15,275 nt of DNA, from positions 1 to 15,275 of the forward strand of contig JAEZOA010000121.1 of assembly GCA_023441625.1 (NCBI GenBank). Direction: 5' to 3'. This stretch comes from Bacillota bacterium. Its GTDB lineage: Bacteria > Bacillota > Clostridia > Acetivibrionales > DSM-1351. The notes beneath the pieces were generated by a model. That model saw nothing but the letters and a program-made list of their open reading frames with translations. It did no database searches and was not told the DNA's origin. Position numbers and translations under genes: made by a program. Positions 6,670 through 14,137 of this stretch are shown in pieces. How positions within the stretch are numbered: position 1 is the first letter of the stretch; every line of letters begins with the position of its first letter.

Positions 6670-7752
6670 ATGCCATTACTAGAAATACCCCATAAGGTCT
6701 GTGATTGTACCTGTATGGTGAATGGTCTTGAAGACTTATATGAGTGGAAAACAGGAAAGAGATTATCGGATTATTTATTTTTCTATTTAAGTGGTATGTG
6801 TGGGTTTACATATGTAAAGCAAAAGAAAGCTCCAGCTCCATGTATGGTGTTCTGGGGTTCAAATATAAAATCCCAGTATGCTTTCTTGTCTGAGTTAGTA
6901 GGCTACAAGTGGGAAATGACGGAGGCTCGTAGCTTTTCGTTTTCTCTTGAAAATGCTAAAAGGTGTATAGAACATGGTACTCCTGCAATTTTAGGTGCAT
7001 TGGATATGTACCATATACCTTATTTCCAGAAGTTTTATCATAAGTATCATATCCCTATTCATTATGTTATGATGGTAGGCTACAATGATGTAGAACAGCA
7101 GGTTTTTGTAAACGATTGTGGAAAACAAGAAATACAGCCAATACCTTATACTGACCTTGAGAAGGCTTGGAATGTAAATATTGCGGGATTATCCAAACCT
7201 AATACCTTCTTTACCTTTGAATTTGATACAAAAGTATCCTCCATTGAGGATATAGTGTTAAATGGGTTATACAAGAAAGCTCACTTTATGCTTAATCCCC
7301 CAGTTAGTTTATTTGGATTAACTGCTATGAGGAAACTCTCAAAGGATTTTCCACTATGGAAGGAAAACATGGATGCGCAACAGTATAGTAAAGCTCTCTA
7401 CCATTTTGCTGAATTTACAGGTAATCCGCCAGGGACTCCAGCCAAGCTTCTTAATTATAAAACAGATAATTACAACAATCATTTAGCAGGAAGAGATGGA
7501 TTTGCCGATTTGCTGATTAAACTTTCACAGCAATATACATACCCAGCTTGGAAGGATGCAGCCCAACTGTTTAGAGAAAGTGGGGATAATATTGAAAAAC
7601 TCACTGACCTTGTCGTGGACTATATCCTTGATAACTCAAATAGCATCATACCTATTTCAAGCCAAATTGTAAAAATAGCTGATTTGGAGGAAAAGGCTTA
7701 TAAAATAATTATTGATAGTCTAAAGGGAGTAGCTAAAATATCTAACCTGTAA
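6670..7752 (+). CDS. BtrH N-terminal domain protein (papain/C39-like fold), function unknown
   Basis: This 360-residue soluble protein resembles proteins with the BtrH N-terminal domain followed by a DUF4872-like C-terminal region. BtrH itself is the acyltransferase that moves a gamma-Glu-GABA side chain onto ribostamycin in butirosin synthesis. A papain-like set of residues is visible: Cys13 or Cys15 in CDCTCMVNGLEDLY, His131 in IHYVMMVGYND and Asp149 in VNDCGK, suggesting thiol chemistry such as acyl transfer or amide cleavage. The N-terminal domain covers about 1-165 and a mainly helical part about 190-355. GGAG (6658-6661) stands 8 bases before the ATG. No other antibiotic-synthesis gene is nearby, so a butirosin-like product is not implied. 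Given the MerR and GyrI-like neighbours, it may modify or inactivate a small molecule; this is inference. Confidence 0.72.
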   Translation: MPLLEIPHKVCDCTCMVNGLEDLYEWKTGKRLSDYLFFYLSGMCGFTYVKQKKAPAPCMVFWGSNIKSQYAFLSELVGYKWEMTEARSFSFSLENAKRCIEHGTPAILGALDMYHIPYFQKFYHKYHIPIHYVMMVGYNDVEQQVFVNDCGKQEIQPIPYTDLEKAWNVNIAGLSKPNTFFTFEFDTKVSSIEDIVLNGLYKKAHFMLNPPVSLFGLTAMRKLSKDFPLWKENMDAQQYSKALYHFAEFTGNPPGTPAKLLNYKTDNYNNHLAGRDGFADLLIKLSQQYTYPAWKDAAQLFRESGDNIEKLTDLVVDYILDNSNSIIPISSQIVKIADLEEKAYKIIIDSLKGVAKISNL

Positions 7753-7812
7753 TTTGAATATATGCAAGGAATAAAATAATTGGTTTTGAAGGATTAGTAA
7801 AAGCCAAATTAG

Positions 7813-7850
7813 AGCTATCCAAGTGGAGGATTAATACCATTTGGATGGCT
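7813..7850 (+). terminator. Long stem-loop after the BtrH-like gene
   Basis: AGCTATCCAAGTGG (7813-7826) pairs along its whole length with CCATTTGGATGGCT (7837-7850), using two G-T wobbles, around a 10-base loop. What follows is ATTAATAATTT rather than a pure T-run, so it is a probable but imperfect terminator for the merR-gyrI-btrH-like cluster. Confidence 0.6.
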
Positions 7851-7861
7851 ATTAATAATTT

Positions 7862-7893
7862 AAGCAATTTTAGCTTGCCAACTTGCGTTGTTT
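7862..7893 (+). repeat. Dispersed 32-bp hairpin repeat, copy 2
   Basis: It shares the core TGCCAACTTGCGTTG (7876-7890) and the same 32-base layout with the copies at 1598 and 14138, and is 28/32 identical to copy 3. The outer arms AAGCAATT and CGTTGTTT pair except at the innermost position. The inner stem has one mismatch, so this is the most degenerate hairpin of the three. Confidence 0.75.
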
Positions 7894-7903
7894 GTGATGA
7901 GTA

Positions 7904-7996
7904 ATGAAAAATATGCCATTGTTAGAAATGCTGGGAGATTCAAAAAAATATATTTATAATATGGGAAATATTGTGTTAAAATTTAAAGCAGAATAA
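7904..7996 (+). CDS. Possible small ORF of 30 codons
   Basis: ATG at 7904 opens a frame that begins MKNMPLLEMLGDSKKY and ends with KFKAE and TAA. Only a weak GATGAG lies upstream. Its MPLLEM resembles the MPLLEI start of the BtrH-like protein, and the DNA around the two is alike (ATGCCATT, then TAGAAAT). It may be a decayed fragment or chance; no family is recognised. Confidence 0.2.
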   Translation: MKNMPLLEMLGDSKKYIYNMGNIVLKFKAE

Positions 7997-8036
7997 AAGC
8001 AAATTCTCTATAAATATATTTTTAGAAAGGAAAAAT

Positions 8037-8996
8037 ATGAATATTGAATGTAATGTAGAAATAATGGAAAGAGAACATGTAGCTCAATCGGTTAAAATCT
8101 GGAGTGAACAATACAGACTTCATTGTAATAACAAAGCTTTTCCGGAATATTGGAAGACCAATACAAGTGATATTGAAGGTTTTTTAAATGAGAAGATTAA
8201 TAATAAAAATGCTATTGTAGCTTTAATTGATAATCAAGTAGCTGGTTTCTTAACATATGATGAATTTAACTTTAATGGAGAAAATTCTACTTTTAGTCCA
8301 GCAATAGGTCACACTGCAGTAGAAGAGTACAAAGAGTTGGTATATCTGAGCTTATATAAATACATATCGCAGAAATGGGTTGATAGGGATGTTTTGAATC
8401 ACTTGTGGATGATATTCTTTAATGATATAAAACTAAAAAATTTGTTGTTTGACATAGGCTTTGGATCTCATTTGATAGATGCATTCTCAAATCTGGATAT
8501 CAAACAGGATAAAGAGTCTGAGTGTAAAATAACAGTAGCAAATGCTGATGATGTAGATAATCTATACGAATTAATAAAAGAATCAGATTTGTATTATAGA
8601 TCAGCTCCAATATTTCTGAGAAGGCCTGGAGTTTCAAAAGAAAATGTTTTGGAAATGGTATCAAACGGTACTGTGTTTATTGCATGGGAAAAAGAAACAG
8701 CTGTTGGTTTTATTAATCTTAATATATCTGATAGTAGTGACCCTGAAGCTTTGTTTGATAAGAACACTGGTTTGATTGATGATATAGGAGCATACATAAA
8801 ACCGGAGTATAGGAGCAAAGGAATTGGGAGTAGATTACTTAGGGTGATTGGCGATTATTGCAGGCAGAATAATATATCAACTGTACATGTAGATTTTGAA
8901 ACTTCAAATCCTTTCGCAAATAAATTCTGGAGAAAGTATTTTGATCCGATGTTGATTTCAATGAGAAGAACAATTAATAAGAATATTAATATTTAG
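8037..8996 (+). CDS. GNAT family N-acetyltransferase with two GNAT domains
   Basis: This 319-residue cytoplasmic protein has two GCN5-related acetyltransferase domains in tandem. The first, about 1-155, is degenerate: it keeps the fold marks (NAIVALIDNQVAGFLTYDEF) but no clear acetyl-CoA loop. The second, about 165-315, carries motif A, IGAYIKPEYRSKGIGSRLL, with the pyrophosphate-binding loop Arg259-Ser-Lys-Gly-Ile-Gly264, followed by STVHVDFETSNPFANKFWRKYF, where a substrate-side Asn and aromatic residues are typical. It should transfer an acetyl group from acetyl-CoA to an amine, but the acceptor cannot be deduced. AGAAAGGA (8024-8031) precedes the ATG at a good distance. It appears to be a single-gene unit between the hairpin at 7813 and the Nudix gene. 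Confidence 0.88.
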   Translation: MNIECNVEIMEREHVAQSVKIWSEQYRLHCNNKAFPEYWKTNTSDIEGFLNEKINNKNAIVALIDNQVAGFLTYDEFNFNGENSTFSPAIGHTAVEEYKELVYLSLYKYISQKWVDRDVLNHLWMIFFNDIKLKNLLFDIGFGSHLIDAFSNLDIKQDKESECKITVANADDVDNLYELIKESDLYYRSAPIFLRRPGVSKENVLEMVSNGTVFIAWEKETAVGFINLNISDSSDPEALFDKNTGLIDDIGAYIKPEYRSKGIGSRLLRVIGDYCRQNNISTVHVDFETSNPFANKFWRKYFDPMLISMRRTINKNINI

Positions 8997-9029
8997 GCTC
9001 TTTTCGCAGTATAGTGAATGCTACACTAA

Positions 9030-9182
9030 ATAAGAACACATGTAAACTCTTACCATGAAAGAATTGAACTTGGATTAATAGGCATTTTATAGGCGTTCTA
9101 CGAAGCATATGATAATTATTTGTGTTGGCGCAAATTTCTTGAATTGCACAAATCACTTGATTTAGAAAGGGGTTTCATTAAA
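9030..9182 (+). pseudogene. Possible coding remnant or extended N-terminus upstream of the Nudix gene
   Basis: In the Nudix reading frame the upstream bases read like protein: SYHERIELGLIGIL, then TAG (9090-9092), then AFYEAYDNYLCWRKFLE and LHKSLDLERGFIKM running straight into the Nudix start. The composition is rich in charged and aromatic residues and interrupted by one stop. This suggests a decayed N-terminal extension or an upstream gene truncated by a nonsense change. The homologue is not recognised. Confidence 0.25.
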
Positions 9183-9692
9183 ATGCTTTTTAATTATATT
9201 TTAGGTATTCAAGATATTAATGAGGGAGAACAAAAAGTTAATTATCGAGAGGCTGTAAGAGCAGTTATAATAAAAGGTAGTGAGATTTTATTGGTTCATT
9301 CCAATAAAGGAGATTATAAGTTTCCTGGCGGTGGACTAAAGAATAAAGAAAGTCATGAAGAGACTTTGATAAGAGAAGTAAGAGAAGAAACAGGTTATAT
9401 TATCAGTAGAGTAAAAGAAAGAATAGGTATCGTTACTGAAAGAAATTTTGATGAATTTGAAAATGATTCAATATTTGAAATGCATTCGTTCTATTATCTA
9501 TGCGAAGTTTCTGAAAATCAAGAATCACAGCAGTTAGATGATTATGAATCAGAATTGGATTTTCGTCCCCAGTGGATGAATATTAATACAGCAATTAGTA
9601 ATAATGAAGGTATACTTGATAATGCTGATACAAACCATTGGGTAAGTAGAGAAACCTCTGTTTTACGTGAACTGAAAAGCATCATTGTTTAA
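9183..9692 (+). CDS. Nudix hydrolase
   Basis: This 169-residue protein has a complete Nudix box at residues 50-72: Gly50, Glu56, then REVREETGY at 64-72, with the metal-binding Glu68 and Glu69. The fold cleaves a nucleoside diphosphate linked to another group (for example oxidised nucleotides, ADP-ribose or nucleotide sugars), with Mg2+. The region before the box (REAVRAVIIKGSEILLVHSNKGDYKFPGG) is typical. The start at 9183 is chosen from AGAAAGGGG (9164-9172) 10 bases upstream. A longer form from TTG at 9120 (190 residues) is open and coding-like, so the N-terminus is uncertain. Substrate cannot be named from sequence. It lies 186 bases after the GNAT gene, and a small hairpin follows it. 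Confidence 0.87.
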   Translation: MLFNYILGIQDINEGEQKVNYREAVRAVIIKGSEILLVHSNKGDYKFPGGGLKNKESHEETLIREVREETGYIISRVKERIGIVTERNFDEFENDSIFEMHSFYYLCEVSENQESQQLDDYESELDFRPQWMNINTAISNNEGILDNADTNHWVSRETSVLRELKSIIV

Positions 9693-9724
9693 TCAGAGAT
9701 TTATATAAACCGTAGTGAATTGTT

Positions 9725-9755
9725 GGGGACATTACAATATGTCCCTTAAAAATTT
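9725..9755 (+). terminator. Hairpin after the Nudix gene, probable weak terminator
   Basis: GGGACAT (9726-9732) and ATGTCCC (9739-9745) form a perfect 7-bp stem with a 6-base loop, extendable by a G-T pair. It is followed by TTAAAAATTT, a poor T-tract, 33 bases after the Nudix stop. Confidence 0.55.
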
Positions 9756-9853
9756 CCATATTATCACCACTGTTAATTTACAGTATCTTAATTCTAAAAA
9801 TAAGCTATAATAATTATATTAAGTTACTTAACTTTCCCATTTGAAGTTTGTAG

Positions 9854-11428
9854 GTGTTCATACTTATCAATGGGAAGTTTGCTAAATCCAAACAAAAGCA
9901 GGTGACCGCAATCAACAACTACAACACTCCAATATACAATTATTTAAGAGAATATGCCAAGCAGGCTTTAAATATATTTCACATGCCTGGACATAAGCTT
10001 GCTAAAGGGTTGCCACAGGAGCTAACACAGGATGTTTTGCAGCTAGATGTCACTGAAATAGAGGGCACAGATAATCTACACTACCCAGAGGGTATAATAA
10101 AAGAGGCTCAAGAGTTAGCTGCAAAGGCATTTGGAGCTGACAAAACATTTTTTCTTGTGAATGGGTCTACTTGTGGTATTCAGGCGGCTATCATGAGCGT
10201 CTGCGCCAGAGGACAGAAAATCATCATAGGAAGAGATTCCCACAAGTCGGTGGTGTCAGGGCTTATACTGTCTGGCGCAGAGCCAGTTTTTGTCTATCCT
10301 CAGTACAATTGTGAGTTTGGAATTACTGAGGCAATAACTGCTAAAAGCATAGAAAAATCCTTGTATCAGCACCCAGATGCGGTCGCCGTGCTGATAACAA
10401 GACCCAATTATTATGGAATATGCAGTGACATTGAGGAAATAAGCAGCGTTGTTCATTCTCACAATAAACTGCTTATTGTAGATGAGGCTCATGGAGCACA
10501 TCTGGTATTTAACAAGAAGCTGCCGCCATCTGCGCTGCAGCACGGCGCAGACCTATGCATACAGAGTGCCCATAAGACTCTTCCGGCGGTGACCCAAGGC
10601 TCATATCTGCATATAAAAGGCAGCAGAGTTGATGTAGATAGACTGAAATTTAATTTAACCATGCTACAAACCTCAAGCCCATCATATATTATAATGTCAT
10701 ACCTTGATATTGCTAGGGAAATAATGTCTACAGCTGGAGCCACAAGTCTGGATACTCTGATTAGTAATGTTGAGTGGTTTAAACAGGAGCTTCAGAAATA
10801 TCCTGCATATAAGGTCTTATCAAATGAAGTTCTTATGAGTAATGTAACTTCTGCTAATTCTTTATCAAAGGAGGATTTAGGCGCAAAAGCAATGCATGAC
10901 CCCACCAGATTGGTTATAAATATCAGCAAGCTTGGCATAAGTGGTTATTTTGCCGAGGAAATATTGAGAGATAAATATAATACTCAGGTAGAAATGGCGG
11001 ATAATGAGAATTTAGTGTTTATTACAACAATAGCTGATAATCGTGAAAACTTCGCTCGCCTGTTAGACTCAATGAAGGGGATGGCTGAGAGCGTGACCCG
11101 GGTTGGCTTAAATGATGACCAGTATGATGAAATACGAAGCTATGCCTTAGAAATAATGAAACCTGATAGCACTGTTGATAATGAGATCCGCAGTACCGGT
11201 ATTTCCCCATTTGAGGCATATGCTGCACAAAAGGAAGAGCTTTGTCTTGAGGAAAGCAAGGGCAGAATATGTGCATCAATAGTAACGCCATATCCTCCGG
11301 GAATACCAATTTTGTATCCTGGGGAAAAAATTGAGCAGCATGAAGTTCAATATATAGCTGCTATAATTAAAGCTGGAGGCAAAGTTAATGGAATAAGCCA
11401 TAATACATATATTCAAGTAATAAAATAG
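9854..11428 (+). CDS. Orn/Lys/Arg decarboxylase-family PLP enzyme (YaaO/SpeA type)
   Basis: This protein has up to 524 residues and the fold-type I PLP layout of the ornithine/lysine/arginine decarboxylase family. It carries FHMPGHK (42-48), GTDNLHYPEG (71-80), a GSTCGIQAA cofactor region, DEAHGAHL with Asp210 that contacts the PLP ring nitrogen, and SAHKTLP with the Schiff-base Lys241. The C-terminal domain has TPYPPGIPILYPGE. Such enzymes make cadaverine, agmatine or putrescine, and the exact amino acid is not decided by these motifs. B. subtilis carries yaaO, a family member, directly before tmk, as here. The start is unclear: GTG at 9854 gives the longest frame but lacks a good ribosome site, and GTG at 9902 (MTAINNYNTPIYNYL) would better match the family N-terminus but also has none. 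Confidence 0.9.
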   Translation: MFILINGKFAKSKQKQVTAINNYNTPIYNYLREYAKQALNIFHMPGHKLAKGLPQELTQDVLQLDVTEIEGTDNLHYPEGIIKEAQELAAKAFGADKTFFLVNGSTCGIQAAIMSVCARGQKIIIGRDSHKSVVSGLILSGAEPVFVYPQYNCEFGITEAITAKSIEKSLYQHPDAVAVLITRPNYYGICSDIEEISSVVHSHNKLLIVDEAHGAHLVFNKKLPPSALQHGADLCIQSAHKTLPAVTQGSYLHIKGSRVDVDRLKFNLTMLQTSSPSYIIMSYLDIAREIMSTAGATSLDTLISNVEWFKQELQKYPAYKVLSNEVLMSNVTSANSLSKEDLGAKAMHDPTRLVINISKLGISGYFAEEILRDKYNTQVEMADNENLVFITTIADNRENFARLLDSMKGMAESVTRVGLNDDQYDEIRSYALEIMKPDSTVDNEIRSTGISPFEAYAAQKEELCLEESKGRICASIVTPYPPGIPILYPGEKIEQHEVQYIAAIIKAGGKVNGISHNTYIQVIK

Positions 11429-11540
11429 TATTATATATTAGAATATTTTACTACTCAGCAAGACAATTTGTGTGGTCATTGATTTGAATATATGCTACTA
11501 AATTATTACATTAGATTTTATAACATCTTGATTGGTAATA

Positions 11541-11549
11541 TGTTATAAT
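11541..11549 (+). promoter_or_regulatory. Extended -10 promoter candidate for the tmk operon
   Basis: TGTTATAAT is a perfect extended -10 element (TG, one base, TATAAT). The -35 position 17 bases upstream is poor, as is common with extended -10 promoters. It lies 67 bases before the tmk ATG in the 187-base spacer after the decarboxylase gene, where I see no terminator. Confidence 0.5.
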
Positions 11550-11615
11550 TCAAATATAAATAGAATATTTGGATTTTTTTAAGTATAGATGATAATTTGC
11601 TTGGAGGAAACATTG

Positions 11616-12236
11616 ATGAAAAATGGTTTGTTTATAACTTTTGAGGGCACCGATGGTTCAGGAAAAACAACACAAATAAAGCTCATAGAAGAACGTATAA
11701 GGGAAATGGGCTATGAAGTAGTTTTGACCCGTGAACCAGGAGGTACGAAGGTAAGTGAATTGATTAGGGATTTAGTGCTAAATCCTGAAAATTCTGAGAT
11801 TGTTCCTCTAACTGAGGTGATTCTGTATGCTGCATCTAGGGCACAGCATGTTGTACAGGTAATTAAGCCGGCAGTTGAAGCAGGTAAAGTTGTAATTTGC
11901 GATAGATTTGTTGATTCCAGCTATGCATACCAAGGCTGTGGCAGGGGTGTTGACCTTAAGATAGTTACAGATGTTAACCGAGTTGCTATAGCCGGGCTGA
12001 GTCCAGATATTACATTTTTTCTAGATATTGATCCAGAGACAGCACTAAAAAGAAGAATAAATACCACTGGTGCTGATAGAATTGAACAAGAAAAGATGGA
12101 CTTTCATAGACGAGTATATGATGGGTACAAGAAAATGTCGGTGCTATATTCAGATAGAATAAAGACAATTGATGCAAATAAGTCAATAGAAGAGATTTCT
12201 TTTCAAATAAATGAATACCTGAAAGATTTACTCTAA
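11616..12236 (+). CDS. tmk: Thymidylate kinase
   Basis: This 206-residue enzyme phosphorylates dTMP to dTDP with ATP, an essential step of dTTP supply. The P-loop is at residues 9-18 (FEGTDGSGKT), followed by TREPGGT (dTMP-binding), CDRFVDSSYAYQG (the DR-Y motif with the substrate-contacting Arg) and the LID region RRINTTGADRIEQ. Length is normal for the family. The start at 11616 is set by GGAGG (11603-11607) 8 bases upstream; an ATG at 11589 in the same frame adds nine residues not seen in the family. It is the first gene of the tmk-darA-yaaR-holB-ricT block, whose short spacers suggest one transcript. Confidence 0.96.
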   Translation: MKNGLFITFEGTDGSGKTTQIKLIEERIREMGYEVVLTREPGGTKVSELIRDLVLNPENSEIVPLTEVILYAASRAQHVVQVIKPAVEAGKVVICDRFVDSSYAYQGCGRGVDLKIVTDVNRVAIAGLSPDITFFLDIDPETALKRRINTTGADRIEQEKMDFHRRVYDGYKKMSVLYSDRIKTIDANKSIEEISFQINEYLKDLL

Positions 12237-12260
12237 AAATTTATAAAGGAGGTAAGGTCT

Positions 12261-12599
12261 ATGAAGCTAGTATTTGCCATTGTACATGATGAGGATGGTC
12301 ACAAATTAATGGAGGAACTCAATAAAAGTGGTTTTGGAGTAACCAAAATGTGCTCTTCTGGAGGATTTCTAAAGGCTGGTAATACAACACTATTAGTTGG
12401 AGTAGATGAGGAAAAGTTAGAAGAAGTAATTGCTATTATAGAGAAAAAATCAAAAAGCAGGAAACAGGTTATCAATACACCAGCTACTCCTAGTGGAATG
12501 AATGGTATGAATGGAATGTATATGCCATATCCGGTTGAGGTTGTTGTTGGAGGAGCAACTATTTTTGTAGTTGATGTAGAGCAATTTCGTAAAGCATAA
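12261..12599 (+). CDS. darA: Cyclic-di-AMP receptor, PII-like (YaaQ/DarA/PstA)
   Basis: This 112-residue protein is very similar in pattern to B. subtilis DarA (YaaQ). It starts MKLVFAIVHDEDG, keeps VTKMCSSGGFLKAGNTTLLVGV (residues 28-48), which forms part of the c-di-AMP pocket in the trimer, and has the PYPVEVVVGGATIFVV segment at 89-104. Family members bind cyclic di-AMP between subunits and change loop conformation; the partner protein is not firmly known. A Gly/Met/Asn-rich loop (about 79-88) stands where the variable B-loop lies. AAAGGAGG (12245-12252) is 8 bases before the ATG. It follows tmk by 24 bases, as in Bacillus. Confidence 0.94.
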   Translation: MKLVFAIVHDEDGHKLMEELNKSGFGVTKMCSSGGFLKAGNTTLLVGVDEEKLEEVIAIIEKKSKSRKQVINTPATPSGMNGMNGMYMPYPVEVVVGGATIFVVDVEQFRKA

Positions 12600-12665
12600 C
12601 AATAAATATAGTATAGATTCTATTAAAGAATAAAATATACTTGTTAGTTAGGGAGTGAGTGTGCC

Positions 12666-13118
12666 ATAAAAATACAGGATACATCATCTAACCCCTCTGG
12701 TATTAGAGCTATTCCTGGCAGAGATGAAAGAAGCATTAGAAATGAAAGGGATGCCAATTTTGCGTCACAGCTTCGTAAGCTTGAAACCACCAATTATGAG
12801 GAAAAAATTAAGGTCCTTGCAGATAAGATTCAAAGCCAAGGAAAAAAACTAGAGAAAAAGGCTGATATTCGTGATTTGAAGATATATAAACAGCTAATTT
12901 CTGAGTTTCTGGATGAGGCAGTTACTCACTCACATAGTTTTACAAAAAAAAGCTTTTTAGATAGACGTGGCAGACATAGAGTTTATGCCATTATTAAGAA
13001 AATAAATGAAGAGCTTATTGAGCTTACAAATGAAGTGTTGAAATCTGAGCAGGATAACTTAAGTATATTAAAAAAGCTAGATGATATTAGGGGACTAATT
13101 TTAGATTTATTTTTATGA
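12666..13118 (+). CDS. yaaR: YaaR/DUF327 family protein, apparently starting at ATA
   Basis: Read from the ATA at 12666, the frame gives 150 residues, the usual YaaR length (about 146). It has a polar N-terminus (IKIQDTSSNPSGIRAI), a charged helical section (about 40-70), and the conserved C-terminal part DLKIYKQLISEFLDEAV, RRGRHRVYAIIKKINEELIELT and DDIRGLILDLFL. The frame contains no ATG, GTG or TTG before TTG at 12876, which would leave only 80 residues and cut the family domain. GGGAG (12651-12655) stands 10 bases before ATA, and ATAAAAATACAG looks like a normal ATG start with its third base changed. Function is unknown; the family is cytoplasmic and always near darA and holB. Explanations are AUA initiation, a disabling mutation, or a sequence error. 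Confidence 0.8.
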   Translation: MKIQDTSSNPSGIRAIPGRDERSIRNERDANFASQLRKLETTNYEEKIKVLADKIQSQGKKLEKKADIRDLKIYKQLISEFLDEAVTHSHSFTKKSFLDRRGRHRVYAIIKKINEELIELTNEVLKSEQDNLSILKKLDDIRGLILDLFL

Positions 13119-13140
13119 TTTAGAGGTTGGAAGCCAGACG

Positions 13141-14127
13141 TTGGAGGTTACGGTTGGAATGTTAGGTCACCCAAAGGTGTTGACCACCTTAATAGAAGCA
13201 ATTAAAAGTGATAATGTTAGCCATGCATATATATTTGAGGGGCCTGATGGAATAGGAAGAAGAGAGACTGCGCTGTCCTTCTCAGCTATGCTTATGTGTG
13301 AGGCTGAGAGTGAGAATGAACCCTGTGGGCAGTGTAAATCCTGCCAATTATTACAGCAAACCTCTCATCCTGATTTTCAGGAAATTTATTTAGACGACCA
13401 TAGCATTAGTGTGGAAGATATTAGAAACATATTAAAGGGATTGGTTATTAGACCTTTATATTCAAAATATAAAGTTTTTATCATTAACAATGCAGATAAT
13501 ATGACTATTCAAGCTCAAAATGCATTGCTTAAGTCTTTGGAGGAACCTCCATCATATGTGGTTTTCATTCTGACTGTACAATCTGGAGCTGCAATGACAC
13601 AGACTATTCGTTCTAGGTGTCAGAGAATATTGTTTAATAAAATTAGTTATGAAGCTACAATGCAAATACTTGAACATAAATACGGTAATAGAAAGCATAA
13701 CTGGGACTTTATTGTTTCCTATGCAGATGGAGTTATTGGAACAGCGATAAACTTAATTGAAGCACCACAGTATCTTGAAATAAGAGATGAAGTGATAGAG
13801 ACAGTGGCGAAGTTACTAAACTCACAAGATGCAGACTTGTTCAAGCTATATGAGCTTTTCGAAAAAAATGATGATAAAATTGATTTTATATTGCGCATAA
13901 TGCTGTTGTTTTTCAGGGATATACTGATATATAATCAAACAGGAAATTTTAATATATTGATTAATTCTGGTAAAAAAGATATGATTATTAGGAATGCGAG
14001 TGCAAATTTATCTAGCCTTATAAAATGTATTCAGACAATTTGGAATACTAAAAGAGGTCTAGAGGCTAATGCGAATTTTCAGCTGGCAATAGAGGTAATG
14101 TTGATGAAAATTCACAGTGCAATTTGA
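13141..14127 (+). CDS. holB: DNA polymerase III subunit delta'
   Basis: This 328-residue clamp-loader subunit belongs to the AAA+ family and helps load the sliding clamp during replication. It shows SHAYIFEGPDGIGR (27-40), a zinc-binding cluster with Cys53, Cys62, Cys65 and Cys68, ADNMTIQAQNALLKSLEEPP, and the arginine-finger motif RSRCQRI. The Walker A position is GPDGIGRR with Arg in place of Lys, consistent with a delta' that does not hydrolyse ATP. The start is uncertain. TTG at 13141, with GGAAG 7 bases upstream, gives MEVTVGMLGHPKV and fits the family best. ATG at 13159, with GGAGG (13143-13147) 11 bases upstream, would remove six residues. It follows yaaR by 22 bases. Confidence 0.93.
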   Translation: MEVTVGMLGHPKVLTTLIEAIKSDNVSHAYIFEGPDGIGRRETALSFSAMLMCEAESENEPCGQCKSCQLLQQTSHPDFQEIYLDDHSISVEDIRNILKGLVIRPLYSKYKVFIINNADNMTIQAQNALLKSLEEPPSYVVFILTVQSGAAMTQTIRSRCQRILFNKISYEATMQILEHKYGNRKHNWDFIVSYADGVIGTAINLIEAPQYLEIRDEVIETVAKLLNSQDADLFKLYELFEKNDDKIDFILRIMLLFFRDILIYNQTGNFNILINSGKKDMIIRNASANLSSLIKCIQTIWNTKRGLEANANFQLAIEVMLMKIHSAI

Positions 14128-14137
14128 TAATTAGCAT

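Larger units (their letters stand above)
7753..8036. other. Intergenic region between the BtrH-like and GNAT genes
   Basis: It holds a terminator-like hairpin (7813-7850), copy 2 of the dispersed repeat (7862-7893) and a possible 30-codon frame (7904-7996). No convincing promoter for the GNAT gene is seen. TATAAT at 7955-7960 has a poor -35, and TTGTGT (7971-7976) with TAAAAG (7994-7999) at 17 bases is weak. Confidence 0.6.

Noticed and set aside
9777..9811. TTTACA (9777) and TATAAT (9806) as a promoter for the decarboxylase gene
   Set aside because: The spacing is 23 bases, too long for a normal promoter, and there is no TG extension. The TATAAT may be chance in AT-rich DNA.
7753..11496. 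A shared 14-base string ATTTGAATATATGC after the BtrH-like gene and after the decarboxylase gene
   Set aside because: It is short, AT-rich, has no structure and does not extend on either side, so it is likely chance.
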